Positions 39,263 to 48,068 of a stretch of DNA of 64,000 nucleotides are shown in pieces. A model generated the notes under the pieces. It ran no database searches. It was not told where the DNA came from and saw only the letters and a program-made list of their open reading frames with translations. The stretch spans positions 496,001 through 560,000 of the forward strand of contig NZ_CP092364.2 in the NCBI RefSeq assembly GCF_022370755.2, given 5' to 3'. Source of the stretch: Mycolicibacterium goodii (GTDB lineage Bacteria; Actinomycetota; Actinomycetes; Mycobacteriales; Mycobacteriaceae). Both the position numbers and the translations under genes were made by a program. The first letter of the stretch is position 1. Each line of letters starts with the position of its first letter.

Positions 39263-40126
39263 TTATTTGTCGAACGCTTCCGCGAGATCACGCACGAACT
39301 GCGCGCACGATTCGTAACGCCGCTCTGGGTCTTTTGCCAATGCCTTGGCGAAAATCGAATCGACGGCGTGCGGAATCCAATCGGCCCGATCGGATATGCG
39401 CGGCGGCGGGCTGTTCAACTGCTGGTCGACCATCTTCACGGGCGTGGTCGCGGTGAACGGCGGCAACCCGGTGAGAACCTCCACCGCCGTGCACGCCAGC
39501 CCGTACTGATCGGTGGCAGCCGACAGCGCGCGCCCGGAGACCAGCTCGGGCGCCGAGTAGGGGAGCGACGCCTGCACCTGGGGCCGCGGCGCCTTCGTGT
39601 GATGCGTGATGCGCCGGGCCGGGTCGAGGGTGAGGCGCCCGGTGGCATCGGCGGCAAGGCGCGCCGCGACGTCCTCTGCGAGCGAGTGCGCAACCCCGAA
39701 GTCGATCAGCACGGCCCGCGAAAACGGTTTGTCGACAAGGAGGTTGGCGGGTTTGACGTCGCTGTGCACGATGCCGAGCCGGTGGGTGTGGTCGAGGGCG
39801 TCGGCGATCTGCGCGAGTGCGGCGAGCTGGTCGGTGCGCGCGGCCAGGCACGTGACGGGTCTGCCGTCGATGAACTCCATGGCCAGCCACCCGCGCCCCG
39901 CCGAGTACATCGCGACGACGTTGGGGTGTGCGGCCCGGCATGCGAAGTCGAACTCGCGGCGCAGCCTCTCCAGGTGCGCGGGTTCGCGGTGCGAATCGTT
40001 GAGCACCTTGAGCGCGACCGGGCGGCGGCCGTTCGCGTCGCGTGCCCGGTACACCACGGCCCAGCCGCCGCGACCCGCCACGTCCTCGACGGCGAATCCC
40101 GCGATGCGCTCGCCGGGGGACACCAC
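39263..40126 (-). CDS. Serine/threonine protein kinase (non-RD type)
   Basis: A 287-residue Hanks-type kinase domain with almost nothing added. The glycine loop is AGRGGWAVVYRA, the ATP lysine is in PVALKVL, the catalytic loop is HSDVKPANLLVD, and DFG and SAPEL follow. The arginine before the catalytic Asp is serine (HSD), so it is a non-RD kinase that may not need activation-loop phosphorylation. There is no transmembrane or PASTA segment, so it is cytosolic. GTG 40126 is chosen since TAAGCT ends six bases upstream; GTG 40132 is the longer option. Divergent from ispE. Target unknown. Confidence 0.86.
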   Translation of the reverse strand: MVSPGERIAGFAVEDVAGRGGWAVVYRARDANGRRPVALKVLNDSHREPAHLERLRREFDFACRAAHPNVVAMYSAGRGWLAMEFIDGRPVTCLAARTDQLAALAQIADALDHTHRLGIVHSDVKPANLLVDKPFSRAVLIDFGVAHSLAEDVAARLAADATGRLTLDPARRITHHTKAPRPQVQASLPYSAPELVSGRALSAATDQYGLACTAVEVLTGLPPFTATTPVKMVDQQLNSPPPRISDRADWIPHAVDSIFAKALAKDPERRYESCAQFVRDLAEAFDK

Positions 40127-40193
40127 CCTCACAGCTTAGGGATCACCGCCGCGGTACAGCGGTGACACGGCGCACGGCGATAGGGTCGTGGCC

Positions 40194-41156
40194 GTGCCCG
40201 CTTCCGATGGCAGTACCGCGTCCGAATGGGTGACCACCGGTTCGGTCACCGTGCGCGTCCCCGGCAAGGTGAATCTGTATCTGTCCGTCGGCGGTCTGCG
40301 CGACGACGGATATCACGATCTGACGACGGTGTTCCATGCCGTCTCGCTGCTCGACGAGGTGACGGTCCGCAACGCCGATGTGCTTTCGTTGCGGATGGTC
40401 GGGGAGGGCTCCGAATCATTGCCGGTCGACGAGCGCAACCTGGCGTGGCGGGCCGCCGAACTGATGGCCGAGCACGTGGGCCGTGCCCCGGATGTGGCGA
40501 TCACCATCGAGAAGTCGATCCCGGTGGCCGGCGGCATGGCCGGTGGCAGTGCCGACGCGGCGGGCGTGCTGGTGGCCATGAACACCCTGTGGGAGCTCGG
40601 GGTTCCGCGTCGGGACCTGCATGCGCTGGCCGCGAAACTCGGCAGTGACGTGCCGTTCGCACTGCACGGCGGGACCGCGCTGGGGTCGGGTCGCGGCGAG
40701 GATCTCGCCACGGTGCTCGCGCGCAACACGTTCCACTGGGTGCTGGCGTTCGCGCACCGCGGCCTGTCGACCCCCAAGGTGTTCGGTGAACTGGACCGGC
40801 TGCGCGCCGACACCACACGCGGCCTGCCGCGCGCCGACGAACCCGAGCCCGTGCTGGCCGCACTGGCCTCCGGCGTTCCGGCGGAGCTGGCGTCCCTGCT
40901 GGGCAACGATCTGCAGCCCGCCGCCCTGAGCCTGTATCCCGAGCTGCGTCGCACGCTGCGTGCCGGTGTCGAGGCAGGTGCGCTCGCGGGCATCGTGTCG
41001 GGTTCGGGCCCCACGTGTGCGTTCCTGTGTGCGTCGGCCTCGGCCGCGGTGGATGTCGGCACCCAGCTCTCGGGAGCGGGCGTGTGCCGAACCGTCCGTG
41101 TCGCGAGCGGACCCGTGCACGGCGCGCATGTGGTGCCTGCTCCGTCGACGTCGTGA
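40194..41156 (+). CDS. ispE: 4-diphosphocytidyl-2-C-methyl-D-erythritol kinase
   Basis: ATP-dependent kinase of the non-mevalonate isoprenoid pathway. The 320-residue GHMP kinase has the N-terminal [23 protein letters not shown], the ATP loop [15 protein letters not shown] and the C-terminal [14 protein letters not shown] 40194 is preferred to GTG 40188 because TAGGGT (40181-40186) lies exactly seven bases before it, fitting a leaderless mRNA. In M. tuberculosis ispE follows rpfB and ksgA directly; here the kinase gene is inserted between them on the other strand, which breaks that operon. Confidence 0.93.
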   Translation: MPASDGSTASEWVTTGSVTVRVPGKVNLYLSVGGLRDDGYHDLTTVFHAVSLLDEVTVRNADVLSLRMVGEGSESLPVDERNLAWRAAELMAEHVGRAPDVAITIEKSIPVAGGMAGGSADAAGVLVAMNTLWELGVPRRDLHALAAKLGSDVPFALHGGTALGSGRGEDLATVLARNTFHWVLAFAHRGLSTPKVFGELDRLRADTTRGLPRADEPEPVLAALASGVPAELASLLGNDLQPAALSLYPELRRTLRAGVEAGALAGIVSGSGPTCAFLCASASAAVDVGTQLSGAGVCRTVRVASGPVHGAHVVPAPSTS

Positions 41157-41246
41157 GCGCGTGTCGTCGTGTGAATTCAACCTGCGGAAACGGCGCGTTA
41201 TCTGCGGCGACACCGCTGTGAGACATCACTCAATTCTCGCCACAGT

Positions 41247-41275
41247 TTGGCAGTTACTTAAGGGTCTCTTAAGAT
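41247..41275 (+). promoter_or_regulatory. SigA-type promoter upstream of the acyl ligase
   Basis: TTGGCA (41247-41252) and TAAGAT (41270-41275) are separated by 17 bases, close to the housekeeping consensus. Two CTTAAG palindromes (41257-41262, 41268-41273) lie over the spacer and -10 and may be an operator. It is the only clear signal in the 366 bases between ispE and the ligase. The transcript should start near 41282. Confidence 0.65.
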
Positions 41276-41283
41276 GATCGGCG

Positions 41284-41574
41284 GTGGAAGCTAGCGGTCA
41301 AGTATCGGACGCGACGATTTCGCCCTCCGGCAATATCGGTGGGCGGTTGCACAGCCATGTGGCCGGCGTCGTAATGTGCGATCCCGCGTCGTTGCTGAAA
41401 ACGCCCACTTTTCCGGGCGACCCATCACCGAACCGAGACATAACTGCTGCCCAATCGTGTGCGTGTGCCTATCCAAAGGTGCCGTTCGGTGGGCGGAATA
41501 TGGATAACCGGGTAATGACGTTGTGCCGGATCTTCCCGGTGCAGCGGCTCCGGAAGCCGAGGAGGTCGTCGTGA
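41284..41574 (+). CDS. Possible leaderless 96-codon upstream ORF coupled to the acyl ligase
   Basis: A frame of 96 codons opens at GTG 41284, eight bases after the TAAGAT -10, so it could be read from a leaderless mRNA. It ends in TGA that overlaps GTG 41571 of the ligase (GTGA). The peptide has a cysteine-rich spot (SCACAYP) and a basic tail (RLRKPRRSS), and resembles no family I know. Its third codon positions are less GC-rich than in flanking genes, so it may be a control ORF or not coding at all. If translated it would couple ligase synthesis to its own reading. Confidence 0.4.
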   Translation: MEASGQVSDATISPSGNIGGRLHSHVAGVVMCDPASLLKTPTFPGDPSPNRDITAAQSCACAYPKVPFGGRNMDNRVMTLCRIFPVQRLRKPRRSS

Positions 41575-43208
41575 GCAGATTCACCGAGAAGATGTACCGC
41601 AACGCACGGACGGTGACGACCGGCATGGTGACCGGTGAACCGCACGCGCCGGTGCGGCACACCTGGGGTGAGGTGCACGAGCGGGCCCGTCGCATCGCCG
41701 GCGGCCTGGCGGCCGCGGGCATCGGCCACGGCGACGCCATCGGCGTGCTGGCCGGCTTCCCGGTGGAGATCGCGCCGACCGCGCAGGGCGTGTGGATGCG
41801 TGGTGCGAGCCTGACGATGCTGCACCAGCCGACGCCGCGCACCGATCTCGCGGTGTGGGCCGAGGACACCATGAACGTCATCAGCATGATCGAGCTGAAG
41901 GCCGTCATCGTCTCCGAGCCGTTCCTGGTCGCCATCCCCGTGCTGGAGGAGAAGGGCATCCGGGTTCTCACGGTCGGCGACCTGCTCGCCGCCGACCCCA
42001 TCGACCCTGTCGAGACCGGCGAGGACGACCTCGCGCTCATGCAGCTGACGTCCGGCTCGACCGGATCGCCCAAAGCCGTGCAGATCACGCACCGCAACAT
42101 CCACTCGAATGCCGAGGCGATGTTCATCGGTGCGGAGTACGACGTCGAGAAGGACGTCATGGTCAGCTGGCTGCCGTGTTTCCACGACATGGGCATGGTC
42201 GGCTTCCTGACGATCCCCATGTACTTCGGCGCCGAGCTCGTCAAGGTCACGCCGATGGACTTCCTGCGTGACACGTTGCTGTGGGCCAAGCTCATCGACA
42301 AGTACAAGGGCACGATGACCGCGGCCCCGAACTTCGCCTACGCGTTGCTGGCCAAGCGGCTGCGCCGCCAGGCCAAGCCCGGCGACTTCGACCTGTCGAC
42401 ACTGCGCTTCGCGCTCTCGGGTGCCGAGCCCGTCGAGCCGGCCGATGTCGAGGACCTGCTCGACGCGGGCGCGCCGTTCGGCCTGCGTCCCGAGGCGATC
42501 CTGCCGGCCTACGGCATGGCCGAGACCACGCTCGCGGTGTCGTTCTCGCCGTGCGGAAAGGGTCTGGTGGTCGACGAGGTCGACGCCGACCTGCTGGCCG
42601 CACTGCGCCGCGCCGTGCCCGCCACGAAGGGCAACACCAAGCGTCTCGCGTCGCTCGGCCCGCTGCTGCAGGGGCTGGAGGCCCGCGTCGTCGACGAGCA
42701 CGGCGAGGTCATGCCGCCGCGCGGTGTCGGCGTCATCGAGCTGCGCGGTGAGCCGTTGACCCCGGGCTACATCACCATGGGTGGCTTCGTGCCCGCCCAG
42801 GACGAGCACGGCTGGTACGACACCGGCGACCTCGGTTACATCACCGAGGAAGGCAACATCGTCGTGTGCGGCCGCGTCAAGGACGTCATCATCATGGCCG
42901 GGCGCAACATCTACCCGACCGACATCGAGCGTGCCGCCGGCCGCGTCGAGGGGGTGCGCCCGGGTTGTGCCGTGGCCGTCCGCCTGGATGCCGGCCATTC
43001 CCGCGAGACCTTCGCCGTCGCCGTCGAGTCCAACGCCTGGCAGGATCCGGCCGAGGTGCGTCGCATCGAGCACCAGGTCGCCCACGAGGTGGTGTCCGAG
43101 GTCGACGTGCGCCCCCGCAACGTCGTCGTGCTGGGCCCCGGGTCGATCCCGAAGACCCCGTCGGGCAAGCTGCGTCGCGCCAACTCGGTCTCGCTGGTCA
43201 CCCAGTAA
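41571..43208 (+). CDS. Fatty acyl-AMP ligase / acyl-CoA synthetase (Rv1013/Pks16-like)
   Basis: A 545-residue adenylate-forming enzyme. The phosphate loop is [16 protein letters not shown], the A5 motif [12 protein letters not shown], the hinge YDTGDLGY, and the last lysine region [10 protein letters not shown]. The closest remembered relative is Rv1013 (annotated pks16), which also begins MSRFTEKM; on that basis I start at GTG 41571, preceded by GAGGAGG at good spacing, instead of GTG 41523. It should activate a fatty acid as acyl-AMP, for CoA or a carrier protein; the substrate is unknown. Confidence 0.86.
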   Translation: MSRFTEKMYRNARTVTTGMVTGEPHAPVRHTWGEVHERARRIAGGLAAAGIGHGDAIGVLAGFPVEIAPTAQGVWMRGASLTMLHQPTPRTDLAVWAEDTMNVISMIELKAVIVSEPFLVAIPVLEEKGIRVLTVGDLLAADPIDPVETGEDDLALMQLTSGSTGSPKAVQITHRNIHSNAEAMFIGAEYDVEKDVMVSWLPCFHDMGMVGFLTIPMYFGAELVKVTPMDFLRDTLLWAKLIDKYKGTMTAAPNFAYALLAKRLRRQAKPGDFDLSTLRFALSGAEPVEPADVEDLLDAGAPFGLRPEAILPAYGMAETTLAVSFSPCGKGLVVDEVDADLLAALRRAVPATKGNTKRLASLGPLLQGLEARVVDEHGEVMPPRGVGVIELRGEPLTPGYITMGGFVPAQDEHGWYDTGDLGYITEEGNIVVCGRVKDVIIMAGRNIYPTDIERAAGRVEGVRPGCAVAVRLDAGHSRETFAVAVESNAWQDPAEVRRIEHQVAHEVVSEVDVRPRNVVVLGPGSIPKTPSGKLRRANSVSLVTQ

Positions 43209-43217
43209 CCAACTTCC

Positions 43218-43282
43218 CACCGCGAGCGTGCGTGTCTGCTGCACGCCACGCCGCAAATCAGCAGCACTGCGCGCACGCTCGT
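43218..43282. repeat. 65-bp palindromic repeat, copy A
   Basis: CGAGCGTGCG and its complement CGCACGCTCG form the outer arms of a hairpin, with CTGCTG near one inner end. The whole 65-base unit recurs inverted at 45011-45075 with two mismatches. It lies ten bases after the ligase stop and could also terminate transcription. Confidence 0.9.
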
Positions 43283-43307
43283 GAGCGTGTGAGCGTGCGG
43301 CGCCAGA

Positions 43308-43853
43308 TCACGCGGTCGCGTGTGGCGACGCCGCGTCGTCCATGCGGTTGTAGACCCGCCACCAGACCGCCTCGTGGTCGACCGGGCTGATCTCGCGGCG
43401 TGCGAGACGGTCGTCGGCGTCGAGCAGAGCCGAGGCAAGATCGCGTAACCGGTCACGCGCCGCGCGGGCGGCCTCGTCGTCATGACCGGCCATCGTCGTC
43501 GCCATCATCGTGCGCACCTGGGTGCGCGCCTCCCCGGCCAGTGCGGCCGCCGCCGCGCCTGCCGCCACCGTGATCGCCGTCGACACCAGGACCGCGGCCC
43601 AGGTCGGCATCGACGTCGACAGCCAGATCGGGCAGACGAGCCACAGGGCCAGACCCCAGCCCGCCCACCCGCGCGCGATGCGGATCCAGCGGCGGTCGGC
43701 GGTGGTGATCCCCGGCGGATAGACGACAAGGCGGTGTTCCACCACTCCGAAACGGGTGGGCCGGATTTCGATCGACCCCCATCGCCGGGCGCCGTCGAGC
43801 ACTCTGTGTGAGACACGCTGCAGCAGCCCGGGCTGTGCTTGATACGCGTCCAT
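43308..43853 (-). CDS. Small membrane protein, DUF6611-like
   Basis: A 181-residue protein. The N-terminal 60 residues are soluble (GSIEIRPTRFGVVEHRLVVYPPGITTADRRW), then two hydrophobic helices (about 66-82 and 86-108) and a charged C-terminal domain ending VWWRVYNRMDDAAS. This matches my recollection of DUF6611 proteins, whose role is unknown. ATG 43853. It diverges from the QueG-like Fe-S gene; a GTACCCAG motif just upstream is the inverse of CTGGGTAT near the other gene, so the pair may share a regulator. Confidence 0.72.
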   Translation of the reverse strand: MDAYQAQPGLLQRVSHRVLDGARRWGSIEIRPTRFGVVEHRLVVYPPGITTADRRWIRIARGWAGWGLALWLVCPIWLSTSMPTWAAVLVSTAITVAAGAAAAALAGEARTQVRTMMATTMAGHDDEAARAARDRLRDLASALLDADDRLARREISPVDHEAVWWRVYNRMDDAASPHATA

Positions 43854-43909
43854 ACTTCCGTTGTACCCAGCTTTTTCACAGGAGACCGCAAGCCGGCCGA
43901 TTTCCCGTC

Positions 43910-43931
43910 TGGGTATAGAAAGCTATACTCA
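43910..43931. promoter_or_regulatory. Palindromic operator overlapping the -10 of the Fe-S gene
   Basis: TGGGTATAG and CTATACTCA are inverted arms (8 of 9 matched) around AAAG. The right arm contains TATACT (43924-43929), a strong -10 six bases before ATG 43936, so a bound protein would block a leaderless promoter. Confidence 0.6.
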
Positions 43932-43935
43932 GAGG

Positions 43936-44973
43936 ATGAGTGACAGAATCCCGGCCCGCCTCGCCGAGCATCCGACGGTGCAAGCGGTCCGGTCCCGCCG
44001 CGGCGCCGGACCGCGGGTCCCGATCGACGCCGACTGGCTGCGGGCGCTGTGCCTGGAGGCCGGAGTCGACGACGTCGGGTTCGTCAGCGTCGACGATCCG
44101 GCGGTCGGAACCGAACACGAGCACGCCGACGCGGCCCTGCCCGGCGTACGCAGCTACATCTCGCTCGTCGTGCGCATGAACCGGGACAACGTGCGGTCCA
44201 CCGCGCGCAGCGTCGCGAACCAGGAGTTCCACCGCAGCGGTGAGACCCTCAACGAGGCCGCGCACCGTATCACCCGGGCGTTGGAGGATGCCGGGTACCG
44301 CGCGGTCAACCCGTCGGCGACCTTCCCCATGGAGATGGATCGCTATCCCGGGCGCATCTGGGTGGTCGCGCACAAACCCGTGGCGGTGGCCGCGGGCATG
44401 GGGGTCATGGGCATACACCGCAACGTGATTCACCCGAAGTTCGGCAACTTCATCCTGCTCGGCACCATCCTGGTGGCCGCGGAGATCAGCAGTTACGGTG
44501 AGCCACTTGACTATTCACCGTGTCTGGAATGCAAGCTGTGTGTCGCGGCCTGCCCGGTCGGGGCGATCGGCAAGAACGGCGAGTTCGACTTCCTCGCCTG
44601 CTCGGTGCACAACTACCGCGAGTTCATGGGCGGGTTCACCGATTGGGTGCAGACTGTGGCCGACAGCGCTGACGCCGACGACTTCCGTTCGCGCGTCACC
44701 GATTCCGAGAACGCGTCGATGTGGCAGAGTCTGTCGTTCAAGCCCAACTACAAGGCCGCGTACTGCCTGGCGGTGTGTCCGGCGGGCGAGGATGTCATCG
44801 AGCCGTATCTCGACGACCGCAAGGGGTTCATGGACCTGGTCCTCAAACCGCTGCAGGACAAGAAGGAGACGCTGTACGTGCTGCCCAACTCGGCGGCCAA
44901 GGAGCATGCCGAGAAGCGGTATCCGCACAAGACCGTGAAGGTCGTCGACGGCGGTCGGCCGCGGCATCGGTGA
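43936..44973 (+). CDS. 4Fe-4S double-cluster protein, QueG-like
   Basis: A 345-residue iron-sulfur protein related to epoxyqueuosine reductase and reductive dehalogenases. The first cluster motif is CLECKLCVAACPVGA (C-x2-C-x2-C-x3-C-P) near residue 195; the second is split, with CSVHNYR and CLAVCPAGED. The N-terminal domain (ALCLEAGVDDVGFVSVDD and on) resembles the cobalamin-binding part of QueG. Actinobacteria of this group are not known to make queuosine, so another reduction is likely. Start ATG 43936 is probably leaderless and under a palindromic operator. Confidence 0.78.
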   Translation: MSDRIPARLAEHPTVQAVRSRRGAGPRVPIDADWLRALCLEAGVDDVGFVSVDDPAVGTEHEHADAALPGVRSYISLVVRMNRDNVRSTARSVANQEFHRSGETLNEAAHRITRALEDAGYRAVNPSATFPMEMDRYPGRIWVVAHKPVAVAAGMGVMGIHRNVIHPKFGNFILLGTILVAAEISSYGEPLDYSPCLECKLCVAACPVGAIGKNGEFDFLACSVHNYREFMGGFTDWVQTVADSADADDFRSRVTDSENASMWQSLSFKPNYKAAYCLAVCPAGEDVIEPYLDDRKGFMDLVLKPLQDKKETLYVLPNSAAKEHAEKRYPHKTVKVVDGGRPRHR

Positions 44974-45010
44974 GGGGCGGCGCTGAGCAGCGGACGCGCG
45001 CTCACGCGCC

Positions 45011-45075
45011 ACGAGCGTGCGCGTAGTGCTGCTGATTTGCGGCGTGGCGGGCAGCAGACACGCACGCTCGCGGTG
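45011..45075. repeat. 65-bp palindromic repeat, copy A' (inverted)
   Basis: Inverse copy of 43218-43282, 63 of 65 bases the same. It is 24 bases after the end of pth (convergent side) and 37 bases after the Fe-S gene, so it lies between two converging transcripts. Confidence 0.9.
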
Positions 45076-45099
45076 CAAGGGGTCAGATGTGGAAGACAG

Positions 45100-45675
45100 C
45101 TACCAGGCGTGCACGGTGTTCTGCGCGGGTTTCAGCCCCTGGGCGATCAGGAGTTCGGTGGCGTCGGCGGCCTGCTCGACGATCGTGGGGACCTCGGCGC
45201 GTTCGGCCGCGGTGAAGTTCTCCAGCACGAAAGCCGCCGGGTCCTTGCGGCCCGGCGGCCGACCGACGCCGATGCGGACCCGGTGAAAGTCCTTGGAACC
45301 CAACGCCGATGCGACCGAACGCAGGCCGTTGTGGCCGCCTTCACCACCGCCGAGCTTGAGCCGGATACGACCGAAGTCGAGGTCGAGCTCGTCGTGGATC
45401 ACCACGATCTGCTGTGGCGGCACCGAGTAGAACTTGGCGAGTGGGCCGACCTGGCGGCCCGACTCGTTCATGTAGCAGCGGGGTTTGGCGAGCACCACCG
45501 AGGAGCCCGCCAGCCGGCCCGTCACGACCTCCGCGCCGGAGCGCTTGTGCACCTTGAAAGCCGAGCCGATGCGTCCGGCGAGCACGTCGGCCACCATGAA
45601 GCCGAGATTGTGCCGGGTCTTGGCGTAGGCGGGCCCGGGATTTCCCAGGCCCACCACAAGCAGCGGCTCGGCCAT
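45100..45675 (-). CDS. pth: Peptidyl-tRNA hydrolase
   Basis: Releases peptides from tRNAs that drop off stalled ribosomes. The 191-residue protein has [19 protein letters not shown] with the catalytic histidine near residue 22, [21 protein letters not shown] with the catalytic Asp region, and [15 protein letters not shown] 45675. It lies 13 bases after rplY on the same strand, the usual actinobacterial rplY-pth pair. Confidence 0.95.
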   Translation of the reverse strand: MAEPLLVVGLGNPGPAYAKTRHNLGFMVADVLAGRIGSAFKVHKRSGAEVVTGRLAGSSVVLAKPRCYMNESGRQVGPLAKFYSVPPQQIVVIHDELDLDFGRIRLKLGGGEGGHNGLRSVASALGSKDFHRVRIGVGRPPGRKDPAAFVLENFTAAERAEVPTIVEQAADATELLIAQGLKPAQNTVHAW

Positions 45676-45688
45676 CGGCGCGAGAGCC

Positions 45689-46342
45689 CTACTCGGCCGA
45701 CTCTTCGGCGGCGCCCTCTGCGGCAGGAGCCTCGGCGCCGGCCTCGCCGGCCTCGCCGGCACCCTCACCCTCGAGGGCCTCGGCGCTCGGGGCCTCGACG
45801 ACGTTGACCACCAGCAGCTCCGGATCGGAGATGAGGTTGACGCCCTGGGGCAGCTCGATCTGGCCCGCAGTGATCTGGGTGCCCGCCTCGACACCCTCGA
45901 CCGACACGGAGAACTGCTCGGGGATAGACAGGGCCTCGGCCTCGATCTCGACGGTGTTGGTCTCCTGGGTGACCAGCGTGCCAGGGGCGGCGTCACCCTC
46001 GACGACGACGGTCACCTCGACGGTGACCTTCTCGCCGCGCTTCACGACGAGCAGGTCGGCGTGCTGGATGGTGCGGCGGATCGGGTGCACGTCGAGCGCC
46101 TTGGTCAGGGCCAGCTGCTCGGTGCCGTCGATGTCCAGGGTCAGGACCGCGTTGGTGCCGTGGCCGCGCAGCACGGCTGCGAAGTCGCGGGCGTTGAGCT
46201 CCAGGTGCTGCGGATCGGTGCCGTGACCGTAGAGAACGGCGGGCACCTTGCCGTCGCGGCGGGCCTGACGTGATGCGCCCTTGCCGGTGCGGGTGCGCAC
46301 GTTGGCGGTCAACTTGTTGGGTACGTTGGCTGTCTTGGCCAT
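45689..46342 (-). CDS. rplY: 50S ribosomal protein L25/general stress protein Ctc
   Basis: Binds 5S rRNA. The 217-residue form is the long TL5/Ctc type: an L25 domain (about 5-95, [24 protein letters not shown]), a second beta domain (about 100-185) and an acidic, Ala/Glu-rich tail that ends [12 protein letters not shown] 46342 follows AGGAG. Start extension is excluded because upstream residues lose similarity. It is the first gene before pth. Confidence 0.95.
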   Translation of the reverse strand: MAKTANVPNKLTANVRTRTGKGASRQARRDGKVPAVLYGHGTDPQHLELNARDFAAVLRGHGTNAVLTLDIDGTEQLALTKALDVHPIRRTIQHADLLVVKRGEKVTVEVTVVVEGDAAPGTLVTQETNTVEIEAEALSIPEQFSVSVEGVEAGTQITAGQIELPQGVNLISDPELLVVNVVEAPSAEALEGEGAGEAGEAGAEAPAAEGAAEESAE

Positions 46343-46501
46343 GGGGGTGTTGCTCCTAGTTGTCCCTGTACTCGGTTCGTCAGCACGGCCAGGGTCGCAA
46401 CACTCAAAAGAAGTTCCCGTCGATAACGGTGGTCCATCAAGGTCCACCCTCGCCGTGACGCCTGGTCAGGGTAGCAAAGAATCTCCGCCCACCCCAAAAC
46501 G

Positions 46502-47374
46502 CTAGAGCGGGTAGGAGGTGCCGGTGAGCTGCTCGGACAACTCCCAGAGCCCCTTCTGAGTGTCGGTGCGACGCGCCAGCGGGCTGCGGCCGACGGGTCC
46601 GGTCGGTCCCCACTGGCCGAAGCGCGGGCCGACGAAACTGTCGCCGGGCAGGTCCTGGGACGCCGCGTAGAGCGTCTGGCGCGCGCCGAACGTGACGTCG
46701 GTGGCCAGGTGCCGGTTGCCCAGCGCGGCCATCGCGGTGCCGAACCGGCTGCCGGAGTGTCCCTGCAGGTTGGTGGCCGAATACCCGGGATGGGCGGCCA
46801 GCGCGCGCACCGACGATCCGGAGGCGGCGAGGCGGCGCTGCAGTTCCGAGGTGAACATCAGGTTCGCGAGCTTGGACTGGCCGTACGCCAGCCACGCCGA
46901 GTACGGCCGTGCCTTCCAGTTCAGGTCTTTGAGGTTGATGCGGCCGATCCAGTGCATCATCGACGACACCGTGACGACACGATCGGAGATCTTGGGCAGC
47001 AGCAGGTTGGTGAGCGCGAAGTGGCCCAGATGGTTCGTGCCGATCTGGCTCTCGAAGCCGTCGACGGTGCGCGACAGCGGCACCGCCATGATGCCTGCGT
47101 TGTTCACCAGCACGTCGACGGTTTCCACGGTGTCGGCGAACTCGTGCACCGACGCGAGGTTCTGCAGGTCGAGTTTGCGCACCTCGACGATGCCTCCCGG
47201 CATGGTCTCGGCGGCCGCGGTGCCCTTGTCCAGATTGCGGACGGCGACGATGACCTTGGCGCCCACGCGTGCGAGTTCCCGCGCGGTGACGAGTCCCAGC
47301 CCGCTGTTGGCGCCGGTGACCACGACGGTGCGGCCACGGAAGGAGGGGAGATCAGCACTGGTCCACTGGCTCAT
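46502..47374 (-). CDS. SDR-family dehydrogenase/reductase (retinol dehydrogenase-like)
   Basis: A 290-residue short-chain dehydrogenase of the WWOX/retinol-dehydrogenase-like group. TGANSGLGLVTA binds the cofactor, NNAG is near residue 90, VTVSSMMHW holds the serine and YGQSK the catalytic Tyr-Lys. The long C-terminal part (AAHPGYSATNLQGHSG) matches the subgroup. TAGGGT on the minus strand lies six bases before ATG 47374, so the mRNA is probably leaderless. Substrate unknown. It has no close operon partner; the gap of 159 bases to rplY is empty apart from A/T-rich runs. Confidence 0.84.
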   Translation of the reverse strand: MSQWTSADLPSFRGRTVVVTGANSGLGLVTARELARVGAKVIVAVRNLDKGTAAAETMPGGIVEVRKLDLQNLASVHEFADTVETVDVLVNNAGIMAVPLSRTVDGFESQIGTNHLGHFALTNLLLPKISDRVVTVSSMMHWIGRINLKDLNWKARPYSAWLAYGQSKLANLMFTSELQRRLAASGSSVRALAAHPGYSATNLQGHSGSRFGTAMAALGNRHLATDVTFGARQTLYAASQDLPGDSFVGPRFGQWGPTGPVGRSPLARRTDTQKGLWELSEQLTGTSYPL

Positions 47375-47408
47375 GCAGACACCCTAACGAGTTCGCTCGC
47401 CAACCGGC

Positions 47409-48068
47409 TCACTTCGTGGCGACGGTGAAACCGGAGATGATCGCCTCGATGTCCGGTGCCTGGGCCTGGGCCTGTTCGGCGAAGGTGGTCACGGTCAACT
47501 GGATCAGGTAGCGCTGCGGGGGAGCCTGCTCGGTGGTGGGGATGACGACACGGTTGTAGGACTGCATCCGGCGTCCGTTGAGGTCGTAGCTGCCCTCGAT
47601 CATCGCCGACGGGAAGCCGCGCCAGTCGTCCAGTGAGGCGTTGAGCTGCTTGAAGTTCTCCGACAGTTGCGCGTCGGCGTAGCCGTGGTCGCGCAGGGCG
47701 GCCGCGACGTCGAAGTCGCCGTAGAGCTTGAACGCGAGCAGCATCGCCGTCGGGTAGGTGTCGCCCTTGGCGATCATGCGGGTGAACGGCGCCAGGTTCG
47801 GGTTGTTGTACGGATGCCAGCCAGGGGGCGTGGGGATGCCGACCGTCAGATCGGGGATCTTCTCCGGGGCGACCGGCTCACCGACGATGCCGTTTTCCTC
47901 CAGGTGCTGCCACAGCGGGACGGGCGGCTCGGCCGAGGAGGATGTGGTCGTGGTTGTGGTGGTCGTCCAGATCGATTGGTAATCAGGCGTTTCCGCACCG
48001 CAAGCGGCCAGCGCCACCGTAAGCGCAGATGCGACGGCAGCGACGATGACGGCCGGGGACCGCTTCAC
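47409..48068 (-). CDS. lpqT: Lipoprotein LpqT
   Basis: A 219-residue lipoprotein. Its signal peptide ends in the lipobox ALAAC (Cys23), followed by a run of eight threonines and a Ser/Glu linker, then the LpqN/LpqT domain (PLWQHLEENGIVGEPVAPEK, TPPGWHPYN, MIEGSYDLNGRRM). It sits exactly where lpqT (Rv1016c) is found, after prs. GTG 48068 overlaps the stop of the ArsC-like gene by four bases. It is a paralogue of the lipoprotein at 20.3 kb. Confidence 0.88.
   Translation of the reverse strand: MKRSPAVIVAAVASALTVALAACGAETPDYQSIWTTTTTTTTSSSAEPPVPLWQHLEENGIVGEPVAPEKIPDLTVGIPTPPGWHPYNNPNLAPFTRMIAKGDTYPTAMLLAFKLYGDFDVAAALRDHGYADAQLSENFKQLNASLDDWRGFPSAMIEGSYDLNGRRMQSYNRVVIPTTEQAPPQRYLIQLTVTTFAEQAQAQAPDIEAIISGFTVATK

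Noticed and set aside
41523..41573. Upstream GTG 41523 as start of the acyl ligase
   Set aside because: No ribosome site, and homologues begin with the sequence after GTG 41571, which has GAGGAGG upstream.
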